Source: Thermomucor indicae-seudaticae
Taxonomy: Eukaryota > Mucoromycota > Mucoromycetes > Mucorales > Lichtheimiaceae
Reading direction: 5' to 3'
Length of the DNA: 48,876 nucleotides
NCBI GenBank assembly: GCA_000787465.1
Contig: JSYX01000240.1
Span: 1 to 48,876 of the forward strand
Made by a program: the position numbers and the translations under genes. Every line of letters starts with the position of its first letter. The first letter of the stretch is position 1. The notes beneath the pieces are model-generated. The model ran no database searches, was not told the origin of the DNA, and worked only from the letters and a program-made list of their open reading frames with translations. Below, piece after piece: positions 1 to 11,051 of the stretch.

Positions 1-8
1 AGTCATTA

Positions 9-217
9 GGGTGGGTCACAGTAGCTCAACCTGAAGATTTTCAGGTTTCGGGAAATGAAATTGGTACCCAATGAAATGAAAAGTTGAAAAAAACTGAAGA
101 AACCTGAAGCCTTTGGGCTTCAGGTTGGATTTCAGGTTTTTTTCAGCTTTTAATTTCGTCCAACCAATTTGACCCCGCAACCTGAAGATTTTCAGGTTGA
201 GCAACTGTGACCCACCC
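9..217. mobile_element. MITE-like inverted-repeat element with TA target site
   Basis: Non-coding element of 209 bases. The left end from base 9 (gggtgggtcacag...) and the right end running to base 217 (...ctgtgacccaccc) are inverted repeats of about 40 bases with one or two mismatches. Both ends are directly flanked by TA (7-8 and 218-219), the target duplication typical of Tc1/mariner-type insertion. Each terminus contains a second palindrome (cctgaagattttcagg), and a further hairpin lies at about 100-127, so the element could fold extensively. No transposase is encoded here, so it would be non-autonomous. The superfamily is inferred from the TA flank only. Confidence 0.8.
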
Positions 218-219
218 TA

Positions 220-2006
220 TTGTACCGCCACAGACATGAATCGATTCATCCCCAACTCCCCTTGGGCCCACAAGTACTGCGGTATTTTTAGGCCGCAGGA
301 AGCCCAGCCAATCGTATGCTTACGGTTCAATATCCGACTACCCAAACTTGCCATTTTTAGGGCCACCGGCCTCCGGGTGTGATATATCGCGCGGGTACTG
401 TACTTCGAGCGAATCAGCGCTTATCATGTTTGTAGTCATCATATGAGCCACGCTAATGTTTTTGTGGGTGATCTTATAGTCTTCAAGGAAAGGAACAAGT
501 GAAACATTAAATCTGAAAGGAAAAGCGTTCAGAAGTGCTAAGAAGCAAGCAGTACTAGCCTCCACAGGACACGGGACACCCTTGCAAATCACAGTCTTTA
601 ACCTGTAACTCGGACTGTATCAGCATCTACTAACTGATGGTTGACCGTCTTCCGTGGGAAAATATGGAACGGCGACGTCCTATTCCCTTGATTGAAACCC
701 CCGGCATTGAATCGCTGACATCATCAGACCCTGTACTATTTGAGCTAAGAAGCGGATGTTGAGTACAAAAACTTACGATGGTCGATACAAAGATATGATT
801 TGCTTACCTTCCGCTTAAACTTGGCTTTCAGTCGACGCAAAATGCACCTCGAGCAGTACATATTGTTCAATCATCAGTTAGATACTTGTTCGTTGTTCAA
901 TATCGTTAAAGCCATTACTTACCCGCAGTGACCGCAAAGCATTTTTTTTGACTTAATACCGTCGTCTTGTTATTCCGAGACCTTCTTGAACTTCCATCCC
1001 TTGTCATTATATGACGCAGATCGATACTCAGTTGAGTGAACCTTGTGCCTGGACATTTATGCACTAAACAAGTGCAATTACGTCTTATACAAACTTTTTG
1101 TTTTAGTTCGTTTTTCTTTGCTACTATGTGATCAAAGGTATCCACGACCCAGTTGATGGCTTCTTTCCTATAATCTAGAATTTACCATTGTATAAAGGGC
1201 TTAGGGAAGTCATCAGCAAAGCGACTGGTCTGCCTGCAACACATTGGTGCATAAAGCATATTATCGAAAACAGCAAAAGTTTGATTTGCATCAAAGCAGC
1301 AGGAGTTTGATGCGGGTTACGGCTGGGCAACTTTAATGTGGGAATCGGCTGGAAAATGGAAAATGACAAGAAGGGTAAACCATTTCTTTTTTTCGGTCGC
1401 ATATGAAGGAGAACAAAGGGAAAACCGAGAACGGTAACCTTCTCTCCTCAGTCAGTCCTGTTGCTGATTTTTATTCAAAAGACCTTGTGACGTGAACATG
1501 AAGACACGCCTGGCAATATTTATCAATAAAACAAGTTTTTACTTGAGCAAGAAGAGCTTACTTCATTCCAGGGTCATATATTACTAATGCGTTCCTGATC
1601 AGTAACCCCGCCTTCCGGATCAACGGTTACCCTTCGATCGAAAACTTCAACTGAACGACCGGGACAATGCGGGAGATGGTTAGGTCGAAAAAAAAGAGCG
1701 CATGTAGACTCAGGGTCGGGAAGTTCATGTACGGGAAAAACAAGAGCGGCTGCGTTGCTGTTTGAATCTCTTAAGTCAACAAAGTGGGGTTTGAATGCAT
1801 GTACCTCTGACCGGCATGGCAAAGGAAAAGTATCGCACTGTCCAATCGCTGAGCCTCTTCTCCTGCTTTCCGAGGAGTCTTGTTTCTTCTTTTTGCTTGG
1901 ATCGTTCTCTATTATAAAGCCGTAAGACCCGGTGTAACCGAACCCCGCAAAAAAAGAAAGCGAGACATTTGTAGTACAGAAGATGTTTCTCACCTACCAC
2001 GACTCG
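220..2006. other. intergenic, no gene recognised
   Basis: About 1.8 kb between the inverted-repeat element and the trehalase promoter. Open frames are short, on both strands, and resemble no family I know. A frame on the minus strand at 1574-1993 overlaps the trehalase promoter and has unconvincing composition. Confidence 0.5.
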
Positions 2007-2020
2007 TATATATATAAAAG
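2007..2020 (+). promoter_or_regulatory. TATA-like box of the trehalase gene
   Basis: The run tatatatataaaag ends about 43 bases before the trehalase ATG at 2063, a plausible distance for a fungal core promoter with a short leader. Confidence 0.45.
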
Positions 2021-2062
2021 ATACCCTGCAAAACAAATATCGTAACCTTCTTTTCCCCCGTG

Positions 2063-4198
2063 ATGCGGCTCTCAGTCTTGTTGCTTCCGCTTGCAGGGCT
2101 GCTGGTACACGCCCAAAGTCCATGCGATTCGCCTATTTACTGCGAAGGCGACTTGCTACGGACTGTCCAATTAGCTGCCCTCTATCCTGATTCCAAGACC
2201 TTTGTCGACAAGGTATACTGCGAATAACCACACTATACATATGCCGCGCACACACAAACAAAACTTATTTTCTGCCCAGCCAACATCCAAACCACTGGAT
2301 CAAGTGCTCTCTTCATTCAAGGCAATCGGCACAAATGCGTCCAAAGAAGCCATCCAAAACTTTGTCAATGAAAACTTCCTGCAAGAAGGTCTAGAATTGA
2401 AGCCTGCCAATCTGACGGTACCCAGCAGCATACCGCTGCTGGACAAGATTGACGACTTGACTTATCGCGGATGGGTCCAGCAGCTCCATCATTTCTGGGC
2501 AAACCTTACATTTGGATTTGATACCTCGTTCCTTTGCGACGGTTGCGTTTCCAGCACGTTGCGTGTCAAGTATCCGTTTGTTGTACCTGGTGGTCGTTTC
2601 CGAGAATTCTACTACTGGTAATAATCTCCATGGGCTAAAACTTGCAGATGGGCCAAGGATTGACTTCGACGGGCGTGTGAAACAGGGATAGTTACTTTGT
2701 CATCCGGGGCCTTTTGATCAGTCAACTCAATGACGTCGCCAAAGACATGCTCAATAACTTTTTAGACTTTGTAGAAACCTATGGATTCATTCGCAAGTAT
2801 CCCTTTGTCGCACACGCACCATGTGGTTTATTACATGTCTAATGCTTATGGTTCTACATAGCTAATGGTGCGCGTGTCTATTACCTGAACCGATCCCAGC
2901 CACCGTTCTTGACTCAAATGATCAAGGCCTATTACAATGCAACGGGCGACGAGGACTTTGTCCGTCAAGCTTTGCCGATCCTGGACAGGGAGTACAATTA
3001 CTGGATGGCAAACAAGAGCGTCATTGTGACTGACAAGGAGGGTCGCAACCATACTCTGAACCAATACCGCGTCATCAACGGTGAACCTCGGCCAGAGTCC
3101 TATCTCGAAGACTATGAGACAGCCTATACTGGCAACCTGACCAGTGCTGAAATTCACCAACTGTTTGCCAACTTAGCCACGGGCGCTGAAACCGGCTGGG
3201 ACTATTCTTCGCGCTGGACACGTCTGAAGACCCCGGTTCCAAATGACCCTGGCGCATACCATCTGCTGCGTACGCTCAACAACTACAACCTGGTGCCTAT
3301 TGATTTAAACGCCCTCTTGTGGAGCATGGAAACCACCCTTGCCGAGTGGCACACCAAGTTCGGTGGTGGTAGCCGCCAACGGAAAGCCAAGTACTACCGC
3401 CGTCAAGCTGCCAAGCGTCTTGAAGCCTTTGACAAGGTGTTCTGGGATGAAGACCGCTATGCATTCTACGATTTCAATTTGACCAGCCAGTCGGTTAACA
3501 CAGAGTATACACCGGCTACTTTATATCCATTCTGGTAAGAAAAAGAGATGCTGAAGAAAGTCGCAGATAATAAGAATCCCTTTTCTGACAAAACGCCCTT
3601 GTTATATCAGGCTCGGCGCTGTCCCACAACGCATCCAAAAGAACAGAGAGATTCTAAGCCATGTCTTTGACGAAACTCGGGCTGCCCTTGAAAAGTACCC
3701 CGGAATCTTGACCACCTCCTACTACAATACGACGCTACAATGGGACTTCCCGGACGGCTGGCCGCCACTTACATACATTGCCATGAATGCCATGTTGAAC
3801 GTGGACAAGTGGCTCAAGGAGTCATCAGAGTTGCCTGGGATGGCCTATGTTCTGGCTGAGCGCTATGTCGCATCGGCTTTCTGCTCATGGTACAAGACCG
3901 GTGGCTCCGTGCCTGGCGTCCTGGCCAAGCTGGACAATCAGACTGACGTTGGTCACATGTTTGAAAAGTTTAACGTTGAAGACATTGGTGATGCTGGTGG
4001 AGGAGGAGAATGTAAGCAAGAAGATAAGAATGGGGGTTAAACTTTTCGTCATGCTTACTAAACCTCTTCTTTCTCTTTCTATCAGACACTGTCCAAGCTG
4101 GCTTCGGCTGGACCAACGGCGTGGCTCTCTGGATCTTTGATAATTTTAACAATTTTGTTGCACCTAACTGTAATGGTTCTGTTACATATCAACTGTAA
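2063..4198 (+). CDS. secreted acid-type trehalase, GH37
   Basis: Hydrolyses trehalose to two glucose molecules outside the plasma membrane or in the vacuole. Six exons give 593 aa: 2063-2212, 2280-2617, 2686-2792, 2862-3534, 3611-4011, 4086-4198. Residues 1-18 are a clear signal peptide (MRLSVLLLPLAGLLVHAQ). Both GH37 signatures are present: PGGRFREFYYWDSYF across the exon 2/3 junction and QWDFPDGWPP near 3739. So are the GWDYSSRW segment with the family's catalytic Asp, the EKFN segment with the likely catalytic Glu, and the glycine-rich GGGGEY loop. The calcium-binding N-terminal extension of neutral trehalases is absent, so this is the acid type. Intron 3 (2793-2861) must use a GC donor (gcaagt); only then does the frame join as FIPNGARVYYL. 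Confidence 0.93.
2793..2861 (+). other. GC-AG intron in trehalase
   Basis: Donor gcaagt, acceptor tag, 69 bases. The downstream gtatcc at 2797 would leave the frame wrong, whereas the GC donor restores the conserved IPNGARVYY segment. Confidence 0.85.
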
Positions 4199-4743
4199 TA
4201 TCATCTTTTTCTCTTTATCTACAGACGAGAATACATTTCGATATTCTTGCTCTATCTTGAAATAACCATTACTACTACTTCCATATTATAATTCCTTGAG
4301 AATTACAACGCGCGCTTCAGTACAGATTATAACATAAACTCTTTATAACTATAAAGCTTCGAATGCGATGCGCAACAACCCATGCGATATGAATAACGAA
4401 GACTACGGAACGGTGAATTACGCAGAATTCTTTGGTTTGTAATATGCACCAGCTTTATAATGATAGTCTTATACAGTAGTCCAGCTATATCAGATTCTAG
4501 CGAGCTGCGCTGTGGACAAACTCCTCTTTAGTTCTCGCCGACGATGCAGCCGTGCATCATTGTGCGTTACGGATCTTGCAGCGCGCGTTGTAATCCTCGT
4601 AGATTTCTTTACTGCTCTCTTGCGGCATCTCCGCTTGATAGCGTCCAATGGAGTGGCTTGGTTAAGCCTCCTTAGAAATTTTTTTCTTTCGGGGAAAAGC
4701 TTCTTGTGTTCCTCGTCCTTTCGCATATTTACACACAGCAATA
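4199..4743. other. trehalase 3' flank and fibrillarin promoter/leader
   Basis: Tandem (head-to-tail) intergenic stretch of 545 bases. The proximal part is AT-rich and probably holds the trehalase 3' end; the part from about 4500 is probably the fibrillarin promoter and leader. No coding signal beyond short frames. Confidence 0.5.
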
Positions 4744-5761
4744 ATGGCATTTGACAATCGAGGTGGTCGTGGAGGCCGTGGCGGTGCACGAGGTGGCCGA
4801 GGCGGCGGTGGCCGTGGTGGCGGCCGAGGCGGTTTCGGCGGCGGCGATCGTGGTAACCTTTTTCTTCTCCTCCCGACTTAACAAGATCATGAGCCAACTG
4901 ATGCGCTTAACTCAATGACCAGGCCGTGGCGGCGGCGTTAGCAAGCGTGGCGGCGGAGGCCGCGGAGGCGGACGCGGCGGTGGTCGTGGTGCCGGCGGTC
5001 GTGGAGGAGGCCGTGGCGGTGCTAGAGGTGGCAAGGGCGGTGCTAAAGGAGGCAAGAAAGTCATTATCGAGCCTCACCGTCATGAGGGCGTATTCATTGC
5101 TCGCGGCAAGGAAGATTTGCTGGTGACAAAGAACCTTGTACCTGGCGAATCAGTTTACGGTGAAAAGCGAATTTCAGTAGAAGGACCTGACAACACAAAG
5201 ATTGAATACCGTGTCTGGAACCCGTTCCGATCCAAGTTGGCTGCTGCTATCTTGGGTGGTATTGATAATCTTCACATTGCGCCCGGCAAAAAAGTCTTGT
5301 ATCTCGGTGCTGCTTCTGGTACGTCGGTCTCGCACGTTGCTGATGTCGTCGGTCCTGAGGGTGTTGTATACGCCGTTGAATTCTCGCATCGTTCCGGTCG
5401 TGATCTGATCAACATGGCAAAGAAGCGAACAAACGTAATTCCAATCATTGAAGACGCTCGTCACCCTCACAAGTACCGCATGCTGGTTCCGATGGTGGAC
5501 GTTATCTTTGCCGATGTTGCTCAACCCGATCAAGCCCGTATCATCACCTTAAATGCTCACCACTTTTTGAAGAACAACGGTCACATCGTTATTTCTATCA
5601 AGGCATCATGTATCGACTCAACGGTAGACGCAGCTACCGTATTTGCTCGTGAAGTGAAGAAGCTTCAGGAGGAGCGTGTTAAGCCACAGGAGCAGCTGAC
5701 ACTCGAACCATACGAAAGAGATCACGCCGTTGTGGTCGGCAGATACGTTCGCAACAAGTAA
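4744..5761 (+). CDS. NOP1: fibrillarin (box C/D snoRNP 2'-O-methyltransferase)
   Basis: Nucleolar methyltransferase that uses box C/D guide RNAs to 2'-O-methylate rRNA and also methylates histone H2A glutamine. Two exons, 4744-4852 and 4923-5761, give 315 aa; the 70-base intron joins a glycine codon (G|GC). Residues 1 to about 78 are a Gly/Arg-rich GAR domain. Then come the conserved [20 protein letters not shown] segment, the SAM-binding stretch [34 protein letters not shown], the IIEDARHP segment, and [15 protein letters not shown]. Length and order match eukaryotic fibrillarin throughout. The start ATG directly precedes the GAR repeats ([11 protein letters not shown]). Confidence 0.97.
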
Positions 5762-6318
5762 AAAGCGAAGCAAAGCAAAGCATTCATACATCTCAAGGCT
5801 CCTATTGTATATAAACCTTGTTCGATTTTGCGATAAAAGAAAAAGAAAACGACCAAAAACGAGGAAGAGGAGCAGCAAAAAAGAAAAGCATTCAATCAAC
5901 CTTGCGTCTTATCTATAGCATTTTCCATTTTTTCGTTATCAAGGTGCTGGCCCTACCATTGGACACTCACCTGTTTCCCGTTTTACAAGCTAGTTTTCCT
6001 TTTTCATCCTCCTTATTTTGCGTATCTAACAAGACGATATTTGTCTGCCAGACGATGCCTCATTAGTGTTTTCGGTGATTTCAGCTTGGAAAATGGATCG
6101 ATGCATTGAGTTGCTTGTGTGTGTTGTCCAGACCTTTTGGCCCATATGACGACAAGTGTTAGCTGTATCTCGTAATTGCGGTCAAGGGATCATAAGCGCC
6201 GGATAAAGCTATAATAAAAGGTTGCTTCCTGATTGACTATATGCTTTGGAATAGCGTGTCATGAGTGTACTTTGAGCAGAAAGTAGTCGCTGAGATTATC
6301 AACTGCTCTTTCGTCTCA
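5762..6318. other. intergenic, no gene recognised
   Basis: Fibrillarin 3' flank and the promoter of the OB-fold gene; 557 bases. A-rich (purine-rich) stretch at about 5830-5895. No RNA gene or conserved motif seen. Confidence 0.5.
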
Positions 6319-6857
6319 ATGCCAGCGAGTAGGTTGAAGAATCAAGGAAGGAACTGTGAAAAGCCGGACTGTCCTAAACTTGTTCATTTGTTTCTGCAGT
6401 CCATGCTATCAATGTCAATTCCTTGACACCTGATCAGCAAGGCATAGACATTACCGTCAAGGTTCTGCATCTTGTCGTTGCTCTAAATGTCACAGGTCAT
6501 TACTTGACACGGTGGAAACGAAAAGCTTTGCTAAATGCTGCAATGTAGATGACGAAACAAGCAACAAAGTGAGTGTATTCGAATACATTGTCGCTGATGC
6601 GACAGGATCTATCAATGTAAAGACGTTGTCCGGTGAGGAACAGAGAAAAGGGACAATGATGGCAAAGTTTTTAACCACCATGAATGAAAAAAGAACTTGA
6701 ACCCGGTCAATGGGTACGGTTTGAGGGTGCTTATACCGAAGTAATTGATGGATATCTTCGACTGGTGGCAGGTTCAACCATGACAGCTACAACGGGCTCA
6801 GGACAAGTGAATACCGAAAACAACCGCTCGTTTGTCAAAATTGTTCGTGCAGCTTAG
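6319..6857 (+). CDS. SOSS-B/hSSB1-like single-stranded DNA-binding OB-fold protein
   Basis: Predicted 117-aa single OB-fold ssDNA-binding protein of the NABP (hSSB1/2, SOSS-B) type; in animals these proteins act in break repair together with Integrator subunit INTS3. Exons: 6319-6328, 6400-6495, 6549-6632, 6694-6857. The first exon is only 10 bases (MPA plus one base). The spliced product reads like the family: IDITVKVLHLVVALNV (strand 1), VFEYIVADATGSINV (compare the VADKTGSINI core of animal proteins), LEPGQWVRFEGAYTEV and GYLRLVAGS. The C-terminal tail of animal proteins is missing. The stop codon overlaps that of the convergent INTS2 gene. The fold is confident; the SOSS assignment is inference and a replication or telomere OB protein remains possible. 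Confidence 0.75.
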
Positions 6858-9440
6858 TAATTGTTTATTTGCATTATTGTCTTGTCCACCTCATCCATGT
6901 GTTCGACCTCGTATTGCACGAGTTCTCGTGCGTCGTTCAAGACTTGATGCAATCGAAGCACGAGAATAACCTTGCTATTACCCTCCTGTCCAATAAACTC
7001 CTTAGGCGACGGCAAGCCACGCTCAATTTCTACGCAGAAACAGTTAAGCAAAGAAGCAGTTGCTTTCGTAGATTAAAACAAGTACCATCAAATGCTCTCA
7101 GGATTTGCGGGCCAAAATGAGGAAAGGCCCGTGCAAGGTTTACAAAGCCTGGAATGACCTGCACCAGGTACTCGGAAGGGACACAAACCGGGGGATTGGA
7201 CGAGAAGGCAAGCTTTAGAAGCCGCGGCAGAACGTGCCGTTCAGCAATAGCCAGGCTGTATATCACCAAAAAAGAGGCATTAGCCATCCAAGTCGTCGCT
7301 TACGCGAAGAAAAAAAAAGAAGAAACTTACTAGTTTTCGAGCGGATACTTTTCACAAAGATGGCATGCGATGAGCATACCAAACACTTGCTTTTCAGGCT
7401 GCGGCTGCCGTAAAAGCTCGGGAATAAAGTTGAACACGATATCTAGACGGAATAAGCATATGAGTTAGGGTAATGAGCTTTTAAGGCCAAGACACACGTT
7501 TCGCATACAGAGTGAAGGTATGAGCTCTACAACAACGGGTATCAGCTCAACAGCGTATGTTTGGAAATGCAATATCTTGACAAGTAACATGTCGCGGTCT
7601 CCATCAACGAAAAGGCTGTGAATGAAGCGGCAAATGTGCTCTTGTGCTGTCCTTAGAGCATCTAATATAAAAAGAGTCAAGTCAGATATATGGGCTTTCC
7701 GCGTACAGATAGGGCTTTTCACACACTTGGATTTTCTTTATCGCTTTCCTTTTGCTTGCAATGTTCCAAGAGTGCCTGGACCATGGTTGAGTCTTGCGCA
7801 TTGACCAAAGCCATGACGTTCCGAGTATTCATCTCGCCCTTTCAAATATACTTTGTTTTAGTTATCGCACCTTGAGCCTGTGTTGACGCATTATAACAGT
7901 TACACTTAGAGCAGTATAATAGCGTTTCCATATCCTATGTTTCGAGCATATCCGGATGCAGCCCATGATCTTTAATAGTTATTCAGTCTACCAGCTAGTC
8001 CTAACAGTTGATTTGCTGATATTGCTTACTTGTAGCCAAAGAGGTAGTAATCGCCGAGAACGAAAAACTCGTGGATCACAGTTGAATAGGCTTAGCGGTT
8101 CACGAATAAGCGAATCTAAGGTCAAATTTCTGTGTGCACCCATTAGTAAGTCTAGTCAGGGATTAGCACAGAATCAGACACTTGCACTTTTCGTGTTTTA
8201 TCTTGTAAAGCGTTGGCTGTAATGACCCACAGCTCGTGAGGTATGATTTGATCAAAAGATTCCCAGACCGACAACAGCGCATCCGCTATCCTATCATCCA
8301 TTAACCTAAAAAGCCAGCTTCGTTTAGCCCATCCCGATAATAGAGCAAGAGGTAGTCTGATCTTTATACTCACGATTCGTCAAGACAGATTGGCAGCAAC
8401 GTGGATATCACAAGTCGTGCATACGGCGCTACTTCGACTGTCGTTATAGTCTCAAGGAACTCAAGTACTAAAAGTGTAAATGTTTCTTTTGTTAGACAAA
8501 CGTGAGATCCGGTTCGTCAGGAAGAGGCTTGCCTGATAAGACCTCTTCTGGCTGATCCTTCCAATGCTGCATAACGGTTTGGAGTTTTTCTTCAGTCAGT
8601 TTCTCTTTTGACCAACGTCTATAAATTAGACAATTAGATACGGATGTTACAGTGGACAGGAACATGATCTTTTACCTTCGGACAACGAGATTCAAATCAT
8701 TTTGTGCCGCCATGTCTTTTCCCTCACAGAGCAATAGACTCTTTACGTCAAATAACTCCGGGTACACGTTTGCAGTCAAGGCCACAAATTCGCGGAATAT
8801 GCCCCGGTAAGCCGTTCCATTCCTGTATCTCTCTATATGGTTGAGCATGGCTCGAACGGGTATGCTATTCAGCAGGTCGGCCGAATACTCTGAGGAGAGA
8901 GATATGTGTGAACTCTTATAAGCGAAATATCCACACCAAAAAGCCCTTATATTCCCAGAAAACCACTCTCTTTTCTTTTATACCTTGTTGATCTTGGTGA
9001 GGAGTCGTCAGTAGGTGAGGATCGGTCTTAAAGTTGACAATAGCGTCACTATAATGCAACATGTAGAGGACCAGCAATACTTTGGTGGGTGTAAAGTCAT
9101 TTTTGCCGTCATTAAAATAGGAACGTAACGTTTCCTCTGAAATACGCTGCACACGTTCGACCAGAAATATACTATATACTTATTTTTAAATACACCGCAA
9201 GAAAAAAAACAAGGTATGACTCAGGGTTGGTGTATGGCCCCCGTTCGTGTTGCAATAGTACCTTGAGACGAATTCTTTAATGGCAGGAGCAAACAGTGCG
9301 GGGATCGGAAGCGCTGCTGTGGTTATACAATGCAACAACCATGCTCCATAATCAATGTTGCCATAAAACACGCGTGCTCGTAGTAATTGGTAGAATGACT
9401 CTAAGCTAAACGACTGTTTGCTGCTAATGGTCGAATGCAT
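6854..9440 (-). CDS. INTS2: Integrator complex subunit 2-like protein (C-terminal half)
   Basis: Integrator is a nuclear RNA polymerase II-associated complex that cleaves nascent transcripts. Resolved exons, 5' to 3': 9221-9440, 8984-9136, 8676-8889, 8533-8618, 8374-8467, 8186-8305 (or ending at 8180), 8030-8129. Several I could not fully join follow (about 7500-7980), then 7331-7442, 7086-7255 and 6854-7029. The segments match animal INTS2 in order: [90 protein letters not shown]. Only the C-terminal half of the animal protein (about 1,200 aa) is represented, roughly 640 aa by estimate. Upstream the frame closes at a TGA (9498-9500) and the divergent BAR gene starts at 9614. The start ATG (9438-9440) is therefore the best choice but not certain. 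Intron 8468-8532 has a GC donor. Confidence 0.75.
8468..8532 (-). other. GC-AG intron in INTS2-like gene
   Basis: Donor gcaagc after TCA G, acceptor tag, 65 bases. Splicing here joins EEVLS to VLEFLETIT, aligning with the animal INTS2 helix in this position. The next intron (8130-8179 or 8130-8185) may also use a GC donor (gcaagt at 8185), but a GT donor at 8179 fits the frame equally. Confidence 0.75.
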
Positions 9441-9613
9441 CTCTTCAAGAGACAAGACGAGAGTTTTTTTGCTCCCGCGGAGGTTGAACCCCTTCAGTCA
9501 GAGCCTGTAGAAGGAAAAAGAACCCCGGCTTAGCATGGATAACAACCACAGGGGAGTTTTCAGAGCATTCATAATACAACAACGATGGGAGACTACCCTC
9601 GATCTACCTTAGA
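9441..9613. promoter_or_regulatory. divergent promoter, INTS2-like / BAR-SH3
   Basis: Only about 170 bases separate the divergent start codons, so the two genes must share promoter space. No clear TATA box was seen. Confidence 0.5.
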
Positions 9614-11051
9614 ATGAAGAGGCTAGGGCGTTTCAAGCAGGTATAAACTAACCATAACGAAAGAGCAGGCTGATACACGCGTCTCAGATATATTTTCCCC
9701 GATATGTTGTATAGTGGACGGGAGAAAAGTTAAAAGCGCAAAGGGTTGACAGCCAGTTTGATACGATACGAGAGCTCGAGCATGAGATTCACCAATGGCA
9801 TGACAGTGTTGAGCGTCTGCATCACATGGTCAAATTGGCTCATTGGCAAATGACTCGATCCAAAGTAATCATGAGCGAATCAAGAGTAAGAATGTGGCCA
9901 TTGGAAGCTATTGGCACTTCGTGGTTGTCTCACGGTAATGACATGGCGGGTGAAGCAGACGAAACTGGCAAGTATCGTAATATGACACACCAAGGTTTCA
10001 GAAAGATACATTTATCCTGATGCCCTAATATGATAGTAAAAGCACTGTTGGAGTGCGGAAGACTCGAAATTCTGATTTCAAAGCAACTGGATCAGATGCC
10101 GTCTTACCTTCATGACCACTATCTAACAAAATTAGAAGAGTGCAAGTGGCTATACAAGGAGTATCAGGAACTTCGGAAAAAGCTCGAATACAGACGACTG
10201 GATTACAGCTCAAGCTTGAATCGATTACAACGGGCGCGGGACGAGAAGCCTGAGATCGAACAGCTTTTGCAGTTGGCAAGAGTGCGCTACGAGGAGACAC
10301 TCGATCAGATGCTTGATAAGGTGGCTGAATTGGAGAACTGGAAGGTACGTACATAATCGTTATATAAATCAAAGGAACTTGATTTACGGTCTTTTGTTAG
10401 GAAGAGCATGTCCAAGCTATGCAGAGATTCCTGGATGCTCAGTATCAGTGCTACAGCCATGTGGCTGAAATGCTTGCCCAGGCGCGCGATGGTTGGGCCT
10501 CCGAAAACCACGCGTCTTCCTTGGTTGTTCCTGTACCCAGACGTCAATCGTCGGTACACGAGTGGGCGGCGCCCGTCGACGGCGATCATGCAGAAAAGGA
10601 CCGTCGCCAAAGTTCCACTTCATCTGTCGCCAGCGCCGCCAGTAGCAGTCGTGAGAGTGTCTTCTCGTTAGATCCAACTAACTCGACTATTACTGACTCA
10701 AGCCGAAGAGCATGTAAGTCTTGTCTCCTTGAGCGCAAAGCCATGGTGATCTGATGCGTCATAGCAGCGTGCCCTCCAGTCACCAGAACGGAGTATCGTA
10801 AAGCGATATATGACTTTAAGGGAGAGCTTCCTGAGGATCTACCGTTCCATCAAGGCGATCTGATTGCAGTGCTCGACAAAATCGATGACGGCTGGTGGGT
10901 TGGCGAGACGATCCATGACGGAAGAAGGCGGTCCGGGATATTCCCCGTCAACTACACCCAGCCTTGGGATGTACCCCCGTGTCCTCCTCCTCCTGTACCT
11001 GGCAAGGATCCTGCGCTGCAGAAGACTCCAGAATCTCCAGAAGGCGAGTGA
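9614..11051 (+). CDS. BAR-SH3 membrane-curvature protein
   Basis: Predicted 394-aa adaptor that bends membranes with its BAR dimer and recruits partners through SH3, in endocytosis or actin-patch function. Exons: 9614-9640, 9715-9967, 10037-10344, 10401-10713, 10768-11051. Residues 1 to about 220 form the helical BAR region: start MKRLGRFKQWTGEKL, RELEHEIHQWHDSVERLHH, then LLECGRLEILISKQLDQM and long charged helices to about 10344. A Ser-rich linker (RRQSS, SSVASAASSSRES) follows. SH3 lies at about residues 310-365 (KAIYDFKGE, DGWWVGE, RSGIFPVNY), then a proline-rich tail (PPCPPPPVPGKDP). It resembles fungal Hob/Rvs167-type and ascomycete SH3-BAR proteins; I cannot choose between them. Intron 2 uses a GC donor. 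Confidence 0.88.
9968..10036 (+). other. GC-AG intron in BAR-SH3 gene
   Basis: Donor gcaagt after ACT G, acceptor tag, 69 bases, with a ctaat branch-like motif about 10 bases upstream of the acceptor. The overlapping gtatcg donor at 9972 gives the wrong frame for the KALLECGRLEIL helix. Confidence 0.75.

Noticed and set aside
16..204. 62-codon frame on the minus strand inside the terminal inverted-repeat element
   Set aside because: It is an accident of the palindromic repeats; composition is Lys/Phe/Leu-rich and it spans both inverted repeats.
1574..1993. 139-codon minus-strand frame upstream of trehalase
   Set aside because: It covers the trehalase promoter and has no domain signature, signal peptide or conserved pattern.
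6512..6548. Continuing the SSB-like frame through 6512-6548 (TKSFAKCCN)
   Set aside because: This stretch is intronic: splicing 6496-6548 restores the frame and the OB-fold pattern, and the read-through would need a frameshift.
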